Source of the DNA: DASSKP01 sp035695045
GTDB taxonomy: Bacteria > Actinomycetota > Actinomycetes > JAFAQI01
Length of the DNA stretch: 64,000 bases
Reading direction: 5' to 3'
NCBI GenBank assembly: GCA_035695045.1
Contig: DASSEX010000051.1
Span: 62,001 to 126,000, forward strand
The notes under the pieces are model-generated. The model worked only from the letters and a program-made list of their open reading frames with translations. It was not told the origin of the DNA and ran no database searches. The position numbers and the translations under genes are program-made. Of this stretch, positions 14,979 through 22,058 are shown one piece after another. The first letter of the stretch is position 1. Each line of letters opens with the position of its first letter.

Positions 14979-16532
14979 TCAGAGGTAGGTGCGCAGCTTC
15001 TTCCGGTCGAGCTTGAAGACGCTCGTCAGCGGGAGCTGCTCGACGATGCGCACGTCACGGGGGTACTTCGCCGCGGAGAGATGCTGCTTCGCGAACGAGA
15101 CGATGTCGTCCGGCGTGAGCCCCGCACCCGGCCGCAGCTGCACGAAGGCGACAACCTCCTCGCCCATCTTCGGGTCGGGCCTTCCGACGACGCCGGCGCC
15201 CACGATGTCCGGATGCTCGAGCAACGCCTCCTCGACATCGCGCGGGTAGACGTTGATGCCGCCCCGGATGATGAGGTCCTTGATCCGGTCGACGACGTAC
15301 AGGAAACCGTCGGCGTCGAAGTGACCGATGTCGCCCGTGTGCAGCCATCCGTCGCGGAGGGCGTGCTGCGTCTCTTCCGGCGCGTTCCAGTACCCGGCCA
15401 TCAGGTTCGGTCCGCGGACGCAGATCTCGCCGTCCTCGCCCACCCCGCCATCGGTGCCGTCGGCCTTCTCGATGCGGACGTCCATCAGCGGCGGCGGCTT
15501 GCCGACGCTGCCGGGGCGCACCTTTCCGGGCGGCGACGTCGAGATGATGGCCCCGGACTCGGTGCACCCGTACCCCTCGGTGATCTCCACGCCCGGCAAC
15601 CGCTTCTGGAACTCCTCGGCCACCTCGCGAGGCAGCGACGCACCACCGCTGGCGACCCGCCGGAGCGCGGACAGGTCGTAGTCCTCGATCGGCTGGGTCA
15701 GCAGCATCTGGAACATCGACGGCACCAGTGCACTGATCTCGGTGCGGTGCTTCTCCGCGAGCTGCAGCCAGCCGGCGGGATCGAACCATCGCATGAGCAC
15801 CGACGTCCCCGGCTCCGTCGCGTGCAGCCCCATGATCGTGACGGTCAGCCCGTAGACATGTGACAACGGCAACGGCAACAGTGACGACCGCGTCGTCTCG
15901 TCCCGGTCGTCGCCATTGGCGATCGCCGCCCACGCCGCTGACGACAGCGCGTCGTGGCTGAGCATGACGCCCTTGGCGCGCCCGGTCGTGCCGCCGGTGT
16001 AGAGAAGCGCCGCGAGCTCCGTGGGGTCGCGGTCGACGAGCTCGCCCTCCGGGGACTGCTCGAGCTCGGCGAAGTCGAGGAACGGGATGGTCGACTCGAC
16101 ACCGCCGGGATCGCCCACGACGACGATGCCGCGCACCGTGCTCACACCGGTCGCGGAGGCGACGACCTTCGGAAGGAAGTCCGGCGTGGTGACGACGTAC
16201 GCCGCCCCGGAGTCGGTCAGCACGTGACGCAGCTCGTCCTCGCTGAGCAGGAAGAGCACCGGCGTGGTGGCTGCACCCGCGCGCCACACCGCGCTGTAGG
16301 TGAGCCCGACCTCCGGGCAGTTGGCCATGCACACGACGACGCGGTCGCCGACACCCAGTCCGGCGTCACGAAGCCCGCGGGAGAGCCGCCGGGTCCGGGC
16401 TGCCAGCTGAGCACCCGTCCATGACTCGCCCTCGAAGTGCAGCGTCGACTCGTCGCCGAACCGCTCCCACGCCTGCTCGCTGAGCCGTTGCAGGCTGTTG
16501 CCCGTCGGCGTGGTGACGAGGTCGGTTCTCAT
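14979..16532 (-). CDS. acyl-CoA synthetase (AMP-forming, FadD-like)
   Basis: 517-residue ANL-superfamily ligase. Motifs: LLYTGGTTGRAKGVMLSHDA (P-loop, about 160-180), YGCTESG, GWLHTGDIGHFDADGFLYVVDRIKD (hinge Asp), GGINVYPRDVEEALLEHP and the C-terminal catalytic Lys region VFKLDRKKLR. It activates a carboxylic acid to acyl-AMP and then acyl-CoA. The ATG at MRTDLVTT is preceded by GGGAGG at eight bases. It is divergent from the hydrolase/monooxygenase/dehydrogenase operon across 82 bp, which suggests it activates the acid that operon releases. The chain-length preference is unknown. Confidence 0.88.
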   Translation of the reverse strand: MRTDLVTTPTGNSLQRLSEQAWERFGDESTLHFEGESWTGAQLAARTRRLSRGLRDAGLGVGDRVVVCMANCPEVGLTYSAVWRAGAATTPVLFLLSEDELRHVLTDSGAAYVVTTPDFLPKVVASATGVSTVRGIVVVGDPGGVESTIPFLDFAELEQSPEGELVDRDPTELAALLYTGGTTGRAKGVMLSHDALSSAAWAAIANGDDRDETTRSSLLPLPLSHVYGLTVTIMGLHATEPGTSVLMRWFDPAGWLQLAEKHRTEISALVPSMFQMLLTQPIEDYDLSALRRVASGGASLPREVAEEFQKRLPGVEITEGYGCTESGAIISTSPPGKVRPGSVGKPPPLMDVRIEKADGTDGGVGEDGEICVRGPNLMAGYWNAPEETQHALRDGWLHTGDIGHFDADGFLYVVDRIKDLIIRGGINVYPRDVEEALLEHPDIVGAGVVGRPDPKMGEEVVAFVQLRPGAGLTPDDIVSFAKQHLSAAKYPRDVRIVEQLPLTSVFKLDRKKLRTYL

Positions 16533-16614
16533 CCGGGCAGCCTCCCAGACCATGATGTGTTTCGACGCGCGGAGCCGAACGCCGTCCCACAGTAGGACTC
16601 CCTGGGGGTTGCTC

Positions 16615-17568
16615 ATGTCGTGGCCCGACCCACACCGCCTGCGGTGGACGCCGACGCTTCGGGTCCCGTCCGACGACGGGACGGAGATCGCCGTCGAGAT
16701 CCTCGGTGACAACCATCCGGGTCCGACGCTGGTGTTCATCCACGGCTGGACGTTCTCGAGCCGGTCCTGGCACTACCAGCGGATGCTCGCCGAGCGGTAC
16801 CGCCTGGTTCTGATGGACCACCGCGACCACGGCGAGTCCGGCACCGGGCCCCGCGAGAACCGCACGATCGAGCAGGTCGGACGCGACCTGTACGCCGTCC
16901 TCGAGGCCACGTGTGCCGACAGAGACGTCGTGCTCGTCGGGCACTCCATGGGTGGCATGACGATCATGGCACTCGCCGCCGAGCACGCGGACCTGTTCGG
17001 CAGCAAGGTCAAGGCCGTTGCGCTGCTCGACACCAGCGCCAAGCGACCTGACGACCACACGTTCGGCTTGCGGGGTCCGTTCGCGACGTTGTTCCTCAAG
17101 CAGTGGTCCTCGTCGCTGGCACTGATGGTGGCCGATCCGGAGAAGGCCGAGCGCGCACGTCGGTCGGGCTCCGCTCTCTCCGTACGGATCAGCGCGTTCC
17201 TCAACCTGCACCGCAAGTCCGACAAGCGGCTCGCGCGGTTCACCGAGGCGATGACGGCCGCGACGAAGGCGCAGGTCGTCGGCGACTTCTGGGCCGACCT
17301 CGACGCGCACGACAAGGTCAAGGCGCTCGAGGCGCTGGCAGAGGTGCCGACCCTCGTGATCGTCGGCGTCGCCGACCGGCTGACGCCGGTGACCGATGCC
17401 CGGGTGATCGCGGCCGGCGTACCGCGGTCGCGGTTGCTGGAGCTCGATCGCGCCGGACACTGCGCGATGCTCGAGCGGCCGGAGGCGGTCAACGCGGCCC
17501 TGCTCGACCTGGTCGCGCAGGTCGAGACGCCGGCGAAACCGCGACGGCGAGCGAAGGCCGCGCGATGA
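16615..17568 (+). CDS. alpha/beta hydrolase
   Basis: 317 residues with the oxyanion-hole HGWTF (about 43-47), nucleophile elbow GHSMGG (Ser about 106), an Asp in GVADRLTPV and His in AGHCAML. The catalytic triad is therefore complete. First gene of an operon with a Baeyer-Villiger-type monooxygenase and an alcohol dehydrogenase, so an esterase that opens the ester or lactone product is a reasonable proposal. A GGGGG before the ATG is a weak Shine-Dalgarno. The C-terminus is Arg/Lys-rich (KPRRRAKAAR). Confidence 0.87.
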   Translation: MSWPDPHRLRWTPTLRVPSDDGTEIAVEILGDNHPGPTLVFIHGWTFSSRSWHYQRMLAERYRLVLMDHRDHGESGTGPRENRTIEQVGRDLYAVLEATCADRDVVLVGHSMGGMTIMALAAEHADLFGSKVKAVALLDTSAKRPDDHTFGLRGPFATLFLKQWSSSLALMVADPEKAERARRSGSALSVRISAFLNLHRKSDKRLARFTEAMTAATKAQVVGDFWADLDAHDKVKALEALAEVPTLVIVGVADRLTPVTDARVIAAGVPRSRLLELDRAGHCAMLERPEAVNAALLDLVAQVETPAKPRRRAKAAR

Positions 17569-19061
17569 ACGAGTCGCACCGCGTCGTCATCATCGGCGCC
17601 GGCTTCGGCGGCATCGGTGCGTCGATCAAGCTCGCCGAGCAGGGCATCGAGCACGTCATCCTCGAGAAGGCCGACGACGTCGGCGGCACCTGGTGGGCGA
17701 ACAAGTACCCCGGATGCCGGTGCGACGTCCCGTCGCACCTCTACTCCTTCTCTTTCGCGCCCAACCCCGACTGGTCGGACAGCTACTCGCTGCAGCCGGA
17801 GATCTGGCGCTACCTGCGACGGGTCGCGGAGGACCACGGCGTCATCGAGCGGGTGCGGTTCGGCTGCAAGGTCGAGTCCGCCCGCTGGGACGACATCGCC
17901 AAGCAGTGGGTGCTGGAGACCTCGACGGGCACCATCACCTGTGACGTCCTGATCGCCGCGCACGGCTTCCTGTCCGAACCGCGCATCCCGCACTTCGACG
18001 GCATCGAGACCTTCGCGGGTCAAGTGATGCACTCCGCCGAGTGGGATCCGTCGTACGACGTCACCGGTAAGCGCGTCGCGGTGATCGGCACCGGCGCCTC
18101 GGCCGTGCAGATCGTGCCGGAAGTTCACCGCGACGCCGAGCATCTGTTCGTGTTCCAGCGCACCGCGGCGTGGATCCTGCCGCACCGCGGCCGGACGATC
18201 CCGGAGAAGGAGAAGGCGCTCTACCGTCGCCTCCCCGCTCTGCAGCGACTGGTGCGCGCCTATCACTACTGGTCCGCGGAGTTCGTCGTCCTGCCGGCGC
18301 TCGCGAAGAACCCAGGCCGGACGAAGCTGATCCGCAACATGGCGATGAAGCACCTCGAGGAGCAGGTGCCGGATCCGGAGCTGCGCGCGAAGCTGACGCC
18401 TTCCTTCGTCCCGGGATGCAAACGACTGACGCCGTCCAACGACTACCTTCCGGCGATCGCCTCCCCGTCGACGACGTTGGTCACGGACGGCATCGAGCGG
18501 ATCGAACCGTCCGGCATCCGCACCGTCGACGGCACACTCCACGAGGTCGACGTCATCATCCTCGCGACCGGTTTCCGCGTGACCGACAACACGTTCTCTG
18601 CACTGGTGACGGGGCGAGACGGGCGCACGTTGCAGGAGACGTGGGAAGAGACCGGCATGAGTGCCTACAACGGCACCACGATCGCAGGCTTCCCCAACCT
18701 GTTCATGCTCGTCGGGCCCAACACCGGCATCGGCCACACGTCGGTCATCTACATGATCGAAGCGCAGTTGGCGTACATCCTCGACGCGTTGCGCCTCATG
18801 AAGGACCGCGGCATCCGCACCTTGGACGTGCGCACAGACGCGCAGACGTCGTACAACGAAGAGCTGCAACGCAAGCTCGCGCCGTCGGTGTGGAACACCG
18901 GCGGCTGCGTCAGCTGGTATCTCGACAAGAACGGCCGCAACCCGACGATCTGGCCGGACTACACGTTCAGGTTCGCGCAGCGGCTGAAGCACTTCGACAT
19001 CGACTCCTACTACCAGGAGCTGCGGTCGGCTGACGAGCAACACTTGGCCGTGGCGCGTTGA
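17565..19061 (+). CDS. flavin-dependent Baeyer-Villiger-type monooxygenase
   Basis: 498 residues. FAD-binding Rossmann motif GAGFGG near residue 11, GGTWWANKYPGCRCD, the Baeyer-Villiger fingerprint FxGxxxHxxxWD (FAGQVMHSAEWD, about 150-161), a second NADPH-binding Rossmann motif GTGASAVQ, and ATGF near 335. Such enzymes insert oxygen next to a ketone to give esters or lactones, using NADPH and O2. It starts in the ATGA overlap with the hydrolase stop, and the alcohol dehydrogenase follows with a similar overlap. The substrate is unknown. Confidence 0.9.
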   Translation: MNESHRVVIIGAGFGGIGASIKLAEQGIEHVILEKADDVGGTWWANKYPGCRCDVPSHLYSFSFAPNPDWSDSYSLQPEIWRYLRRVAEDHGVIERVRFGCKVESARWDDIAKQWVLETSTGTITCDVLIAAHGFLSEPRIPHFDGIETFAGQVMHSAEWDPSYDVTGKRVAVIGTGASAVQIVPEVHRDAEHLFVFQRTAAWILPHRGRTIPEKEKALYRRLPALQRLVRAYHYWSAEFVVLPALAKNPGRTKLIRNMAMKHLEEQVPDPELRAKLTPSFVPGCKRLTPSNDYLPAIASPSTTLVTDGIERIEPSGIRTVDGTLHEVDVIILATGFRVTDNTFSALVTGRDGRTLQETWEETGMSAYNGTTIAGFPNLFMLVGPNTGIGHTSVIYMIEAQLAYILDALRLMKDRGIRTLDVRTDAQTSYNEELQRKLAPSVWNTGGCVSWYLDKNGRNPTIWPDYTFRFAQRLKHFDIDSYYQELRSADEQHLAVAR

Positions 19062-20104
19062 GCCCGACGACCATGCGCGCCGCGCGCTTCGACCAGTCCG
19101 CCCGGCAGCTGACCCTCACCGAGGTGCCGGTTCCGGACCTGTTGCCGCACGAGGTGCTGGTTCGCGTGCAGGCGTGCGGCGTCTGCCTCTCCGACATCCA
19201 CCTGATCGACGGGAGCCTGCCGAGCAACCTGCCGGTCGTGACGCCCGGACATGAGCCCGCCGGGGTGATCGAGGCGATCGGTGACGCCGTGCCGTACTGG
19301 AAGCCCGGGCAGCGCGTCGTGATGGCGGCCGGCCGCCCGTGCCTGGCCTGCTCGAGCTGCGCCGGAGGTCATCCGGACGCGTGCCGCGCGGTGCAGATCA
19401 TGGGCTTCAGCTTCGACGGCGCCTGGGCGGAGTTCGTCGTCGTGCCCTTCGCGGCACTCACGCTCGTCCCGGACGGCGTACCGATCGAGCAGGCCGCGAT
19501 CCTTGCCGACGCGGTCTCGACGCCGTACGCCGCCCTGCTCGAACGCGCGCAGGTGCGTCCGGCCGAGGCCGTGGGCATCTGGGGTGTCGGCGGACTGGGC
19601 ATCCACGCCGTGAAGCTCGCGCGCATGCTCGGCGCCGCGCCGATCGTCGTCCTCGACCCCCTCGACGCTGCTCGCGAGCGCGGCCTGCGTGCAGGCGCGG
19701 ACATCGCGATCGACCCGACCGCCGCCAATGCGGTGCAGCAGGTGCGCGCGGTCACCGGAGGCGACGGTCTCGACATCGCTCTCGATGTCGTCGGGTCACC
19801 ACTCGTGCTGCAACAGGCCGAGCAGTGCCTCGCCCACACAGGCCGCCTCGTCATGGTGGGCATGTCTCTCGAGCCGACGACGCTCGGACCCGGCGCGTTG
19901 TTCTCGCTGCAGTCCCAGTCGCTGCTCGGACATCTGGGTTATCGCAAGCAGCACCTCGACCAGCTGGTGCGACTCGTCGACCTCGGCCGACTCGACGTGA
20001 GTGACTCCGTCAGCGACGTCCTGCCGCTGGACGACATCGCCGATGCGGTCGACCGGCTGGCGACGAAGCGCGGCGACCCGGTGCGACTCGTCATCCGCCC
20101 CTGA
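19058..20104 (+). CDS. zinc-dependent alcohol dehydrogenase (MDR family)
   Basis: 348 residues. Catalytic zinc ligands in GVCLSD and TPGHEPAG, a four-Cys structural zinc loop (CLACSSCAGGHPDAC, about 92-106) and the coenzyme motif GVGGLGIHAVK. It oxidises an alcohol to a ketone or aldehyde with NAD(P). The TTG at 19058 overlaps the monooxygenase stop (TTGA); ATG 19073 (MRAARFD) is an alternative, and neither has a Shine-Dalgarno. As last gene of the operon it could feed the monooxygenase with ketone. A strong bidirectional hairpin follows. Confidence 0.9.
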   Translation: MSPTTMRAARFDQSARQLTLTEVPVPDLLPHEVLVRVQACGVCLSDIHLIDGSLPSNLPVVTPGHEPAGVIEAIGDAVPYWKPGQRVVMAAGRPCLACSSCAGGHPDACRAVQIMGFSFDGAWAEFVVVPFAALTLVPDGVPIEQAAILADAVSTPYAALLERAQVRPAEAVGIWGVGGLGIHAVKLARMLGAAPIVVLDPLDAARERGLRAGADIAIDPTAANAVQQVRAVTGGDGLDIALDVVGSPLVLQQAEQCLAHTGRLVMVGMSLEPTTLGPGALFSLQSQSLLGHLGYRKQHLDQLVRLVDLGRLDVSDSVSDVLPLDDIADAVDRLATKRGDPVRLVIRP

Positions 20105-20137
20105 CCGACCTGGACCAGCCGGGCCGGTGGCGTGGCC

Positions 20138-20197
20138 GACACGCGCGGCGACGGGGCCGTGGCAGTTGATGCCCACCACGGCCCCGTCGCGTGTGTC
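20138..20197. terminator. strong bidirectional hairpin between convergent genes
   Basis: The arm at 20138-20162 pairs with that at 20176-20197 (GCGACGGGGCCGTGG opposite CCACGGCCCCGTCGC, extended by GACACGCG opposite the flanking GTGTGTC). It lies between the dehydrogenase stop and the stop of the convergent secreted-protein gene. Stem of about 22 bp with one bulge. Confidence 0.75.
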
Positions 20198-20885
20198 AGC
20201 TGGTGCTGCCGAGGCCGACGGCCCCGCTGATGCCCGCGGAGGTGACGCCCGTCTGGCATTGCGTCGGGTCGCTGACCGAGAACACGAGCGAACCGGCGAC
20301 GCCGTCGCCTGCCGGGTAGAACGTGTTCGTCGTGCTCACCGTGTAGGTGCTAGGTGTGCCGGCGGGAACGGTCCCGGTTGACGAGACCTCGTTCATCGTC
20401 GCCGACGGCACGACTGTGCCCTGCAGCGCGACGCTCGCGAGCGCACCTGTCGTCGTGTAGGTGGCGACGGTTCTCGTGCCGTCCGGCCAGGTGGTGACAC
20501 TGGTGCCCTGGGTCGACGACTGCGCGCAGCCTCCGGAACCGGTGGCCTGCGGCAGCGCATACGTGACGCTCCACGCGCCGGTCGTCGGGTCGGTGCCACT
20601 GACCGTGACCGTGTAGGCCTTGCCCGCAGCGATCGCGCCCTGCGCCGGTGCGCCGCTGAAGCTGGAGTTGCAGCCGGTCAGCGCCCCGGTGAAGCTGTAG
20701 CTGAAGTTGCCGCCTGCCGCCGTCAGGCCGGGCGGGTCGAAGTTCGCAGTGCCGTTGAGCTGGCACTCCCCGCCGCCCTGCGCTGCGGCTGCGGATGTCG
20801 CGGTGAAGGTCAAACCTCCGGCCAACGCCGCGGCACCCACGGCCGCCGCGCCCCATCTGCGCCCCCGCCGTGTCAACACCCGCAT
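20196..20885 (-). CDS. secreted protein of unknown function
   Basis: 229 residues. A twin-arginine-like basic start (MRVLTRRGRRWGAAAVG), a hydrophobic core and a cleavage site near SAAAAQ (about 35). The mature part is Gly/Ser/Thr-rich and probably beta-stranded, with Cys in ECQLNG, GCNSS, GCAQSS and QCQTG that could form two disulfides. GAGGAG lies upstream of the ATG. No known domain. It is the only minus-strand gene in this stretch and is divergent from another small secreted protein. Confidence 0.75.
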   Translation of the reverse strand: MRVLTRRGRRWGAAAVGAAALAGGLTFTATSAAAAQGGGECQLNGTANFDPPGLTAAGGNFSYSFTGALTGCNSSFSGAPAQGAIAAGKAYTVTVSGTDPTTGAWSVTYALPQATGSGGCAQSSTQGTSVTTWPDGTRTVATYTTTGALASVALQGTVVPSATMNEVSSTGTVPAGTPSTYTVSTTNTFYPAGDGVAGSLVFSVSDPTQCQTGVTSAGISGAVGLGSTS

Positions 20886-21206
20886 ACCTACTCCTCTCCG
20901 CCCCGTGACCGGGGTCGGTCGTGTCGGGCCGACGCAAGGCCGCCTGAGCAGCGGTCACGCGCCGGATGAATCGGGATAAGTGGGATGAAACCCCACGGAG
21001 ACGGGGCCAACAAGGGGGGTGGACACCTTTTTCGAACTTTTTGGTAAGTACGCGGCGCGCGACGCCGGACTGCCCTGGCGGGGACCTCCCTGACGGCGGC
21101 CTAGTCGCGTCCTAGTCGGCTACTAGAACGGCCATCGAAGGTGGGTCCCACGCCCGAGCGGGCGGACCCGGCGACAAGCGCCGGTCTCGAAAGAGGGGGA
21201 ACACCC
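20886..21206. other. 321-bp intergenic region between two divergent secreted-protein genes
   Basis: No credible gene. It contains three GGATRA repeats near 20964-20988, a GTGGG/CCCAC hairpin (about 20980-20996), two TTTTT runs ten bases apart (about 21028-21042) and, most strikingly, three CTAG-centred 11-bp repeats at 21100-21132. It is markedly more T-rich than its surroundings near 21030, as expected of promoters. Confidence 0.6.
21100..21132 (+). promoter_or_regulatory. three 11-bp direct repeats, candidate SARP operator
   Basis: Units CCTAGTCGCGT (21100-21110), CCTAGTCGGCT (21111-21121) and ACTAGAACGGC (21122-21132) place CTAG at exact 11-bp intervals on one face of the helix. SARP-family regulators bind heptamer direct repeats with 11-bp spacing near the -35 region. 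A SARP/BTAD regulator is encoded two genes downstream. CTAG is rare in high-GC genomes, so three in 26 bp stand out. Confidence 0.6.
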
Positions 21207-21620
21207 ATGCGGATGCCAGTCAAGCTCGCCGCCGTCGCCGTCACCACGGTCACGGCACTCGGTGCGACCGCCGGCGCGGCCAACGCCTACGACTGCTTCA
21301 ACGCCAGTCGCTCCGCCCAGGGCGACGTCAGCGCCGCGGCCAACTCCGGCAACTGGTGGAGCGTCCCGGAGATCCTCTCCGCGTTGGCCGGGCTCAGTCC
21401 GGACCAGGTCGACCAGGTGATGGCGGTGGTCAACCAGGACCCCCGCGTCCCGGCGAACTTCACCGTCTTCCTCAACCCCGCGCACGTCGGCGAGCTCGCG
21501 ACGAACATGCGCGCCGATCTCGCCACCAACGGCAAGGGGATCGACCACTCCGACGACTACCCGACGCCGGTGTTCGACGCGCTGATCGAGGACGTGTTCA
21601 TCGGCCTCGGCGGGTCGTGA
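21207..21620 (+). CDS. small secreted protein (unknown function)
   Basis: 137 residues. GAGGGGG upstream of the ATG, signal peptide MRMPVKLAAVAVTTVTALGATAGAANA with cleavage before YDCFNASRS. The mature protein of about 110 residues has one Cys and sequences such as WWSVPEILSALAGLSPDQVDQVM and NPAHVGELATNMRADLATNGKGIDH. I do not recognise the family. The 11-bp repeats 75 bp upstream suggest specific control, and it is followed by a small gene and the SARP gene on the same strand. Confidence 0.75.
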   Translation: MRMPVKLAAVAVTTVTALGATAGAANAYDCFNASRSAQGDVSAAANSGNWWSVPEILSALAGLSPDQVDQVMAVVNQDPRVPANFTVFLNPAHVGELATNMRADLATNGKGIDHSDDYPTPVFDALIEDVFIGLGGS

Positions 21621-22012
21621 GCATCGACCACGGCGCCACCCTGATCCTGCGGGCCGGCTGCCCGGGCGACATCGCCCGGGCAGCCGCGCTCCTGGGTCGA
21701 TGGCCGGTCATCCCCGCTGCCGGACGGCTGATGGTGCTGGCCGACGTCGCGGCGGACGACGCGGCGATGGTCCGCGCGACGGCGGTCGTCCGCCCCACGG
21801 ACGCCATCTGGGTGGTCGACCTCGCAGCGATCGACGACCGGTGGCCCCCGGTGGCGGCTGCACTCGTGAGCCAGCTGTGCGCTGCGGCGGCAGCGACGGG
21901 CGCCGTACGCGTCAGCTTCGCTCCCGCAGCGGCCGGGCCGCTCGCGGACACGTTGCTCGCCAGCTCGTCAGCGACACTGTGCGCCGGCGGCTGGGTCCTG
22001 GTCGATGTCTGA
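21617..22012 (+). CDS. hypothetical protein (131 aa)
   Basis: GTG start overlaps the preceding stop (GTGA), and third positions are G/C rich, so it looks like a real coupled gene. The product (MSIDHGATLILRAGCPGD onward) is Ala/Val-rich, with a predicted mixed alpha/beta character and no signal peptide or clear motif. Codons 13-24 contain a perfect 15-bp inverted repeat (21655-21686), which may also act as the terminator or attenuator of the secreted-protein gene. Confidence 0.55.
   Translation: MSIDHGATLILRAGCPGDIARAAALLGRWPVIPAAGRLMVLADVAADDAAMVRATAVVRPTDAIWVVDLAAIDDRWPPVAAALVSQLCAAAAATGAVRVSFAPAAAGPLADTLLASSSATLCAGGWVLVDV
21655..21686. terminator. perfect 15-bp hairpin inside a coding region, possible attenuator
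   Basis: CGGCTGCCCGGGCGA and TCGCCCGGGCAGCCG pair perfectly around a 2-base centre, starting 35 bp after the stop of the secreted-protein gene. Such a stable structure within codons 13-24 of the overlapping downstream gene would limit read-through into it. Confidence 0.5.
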
Positions 22013-22058
22013 CCCGAAGCGTCGGACACCGCACATCCGTTCCGGAACAATCGGGCGG

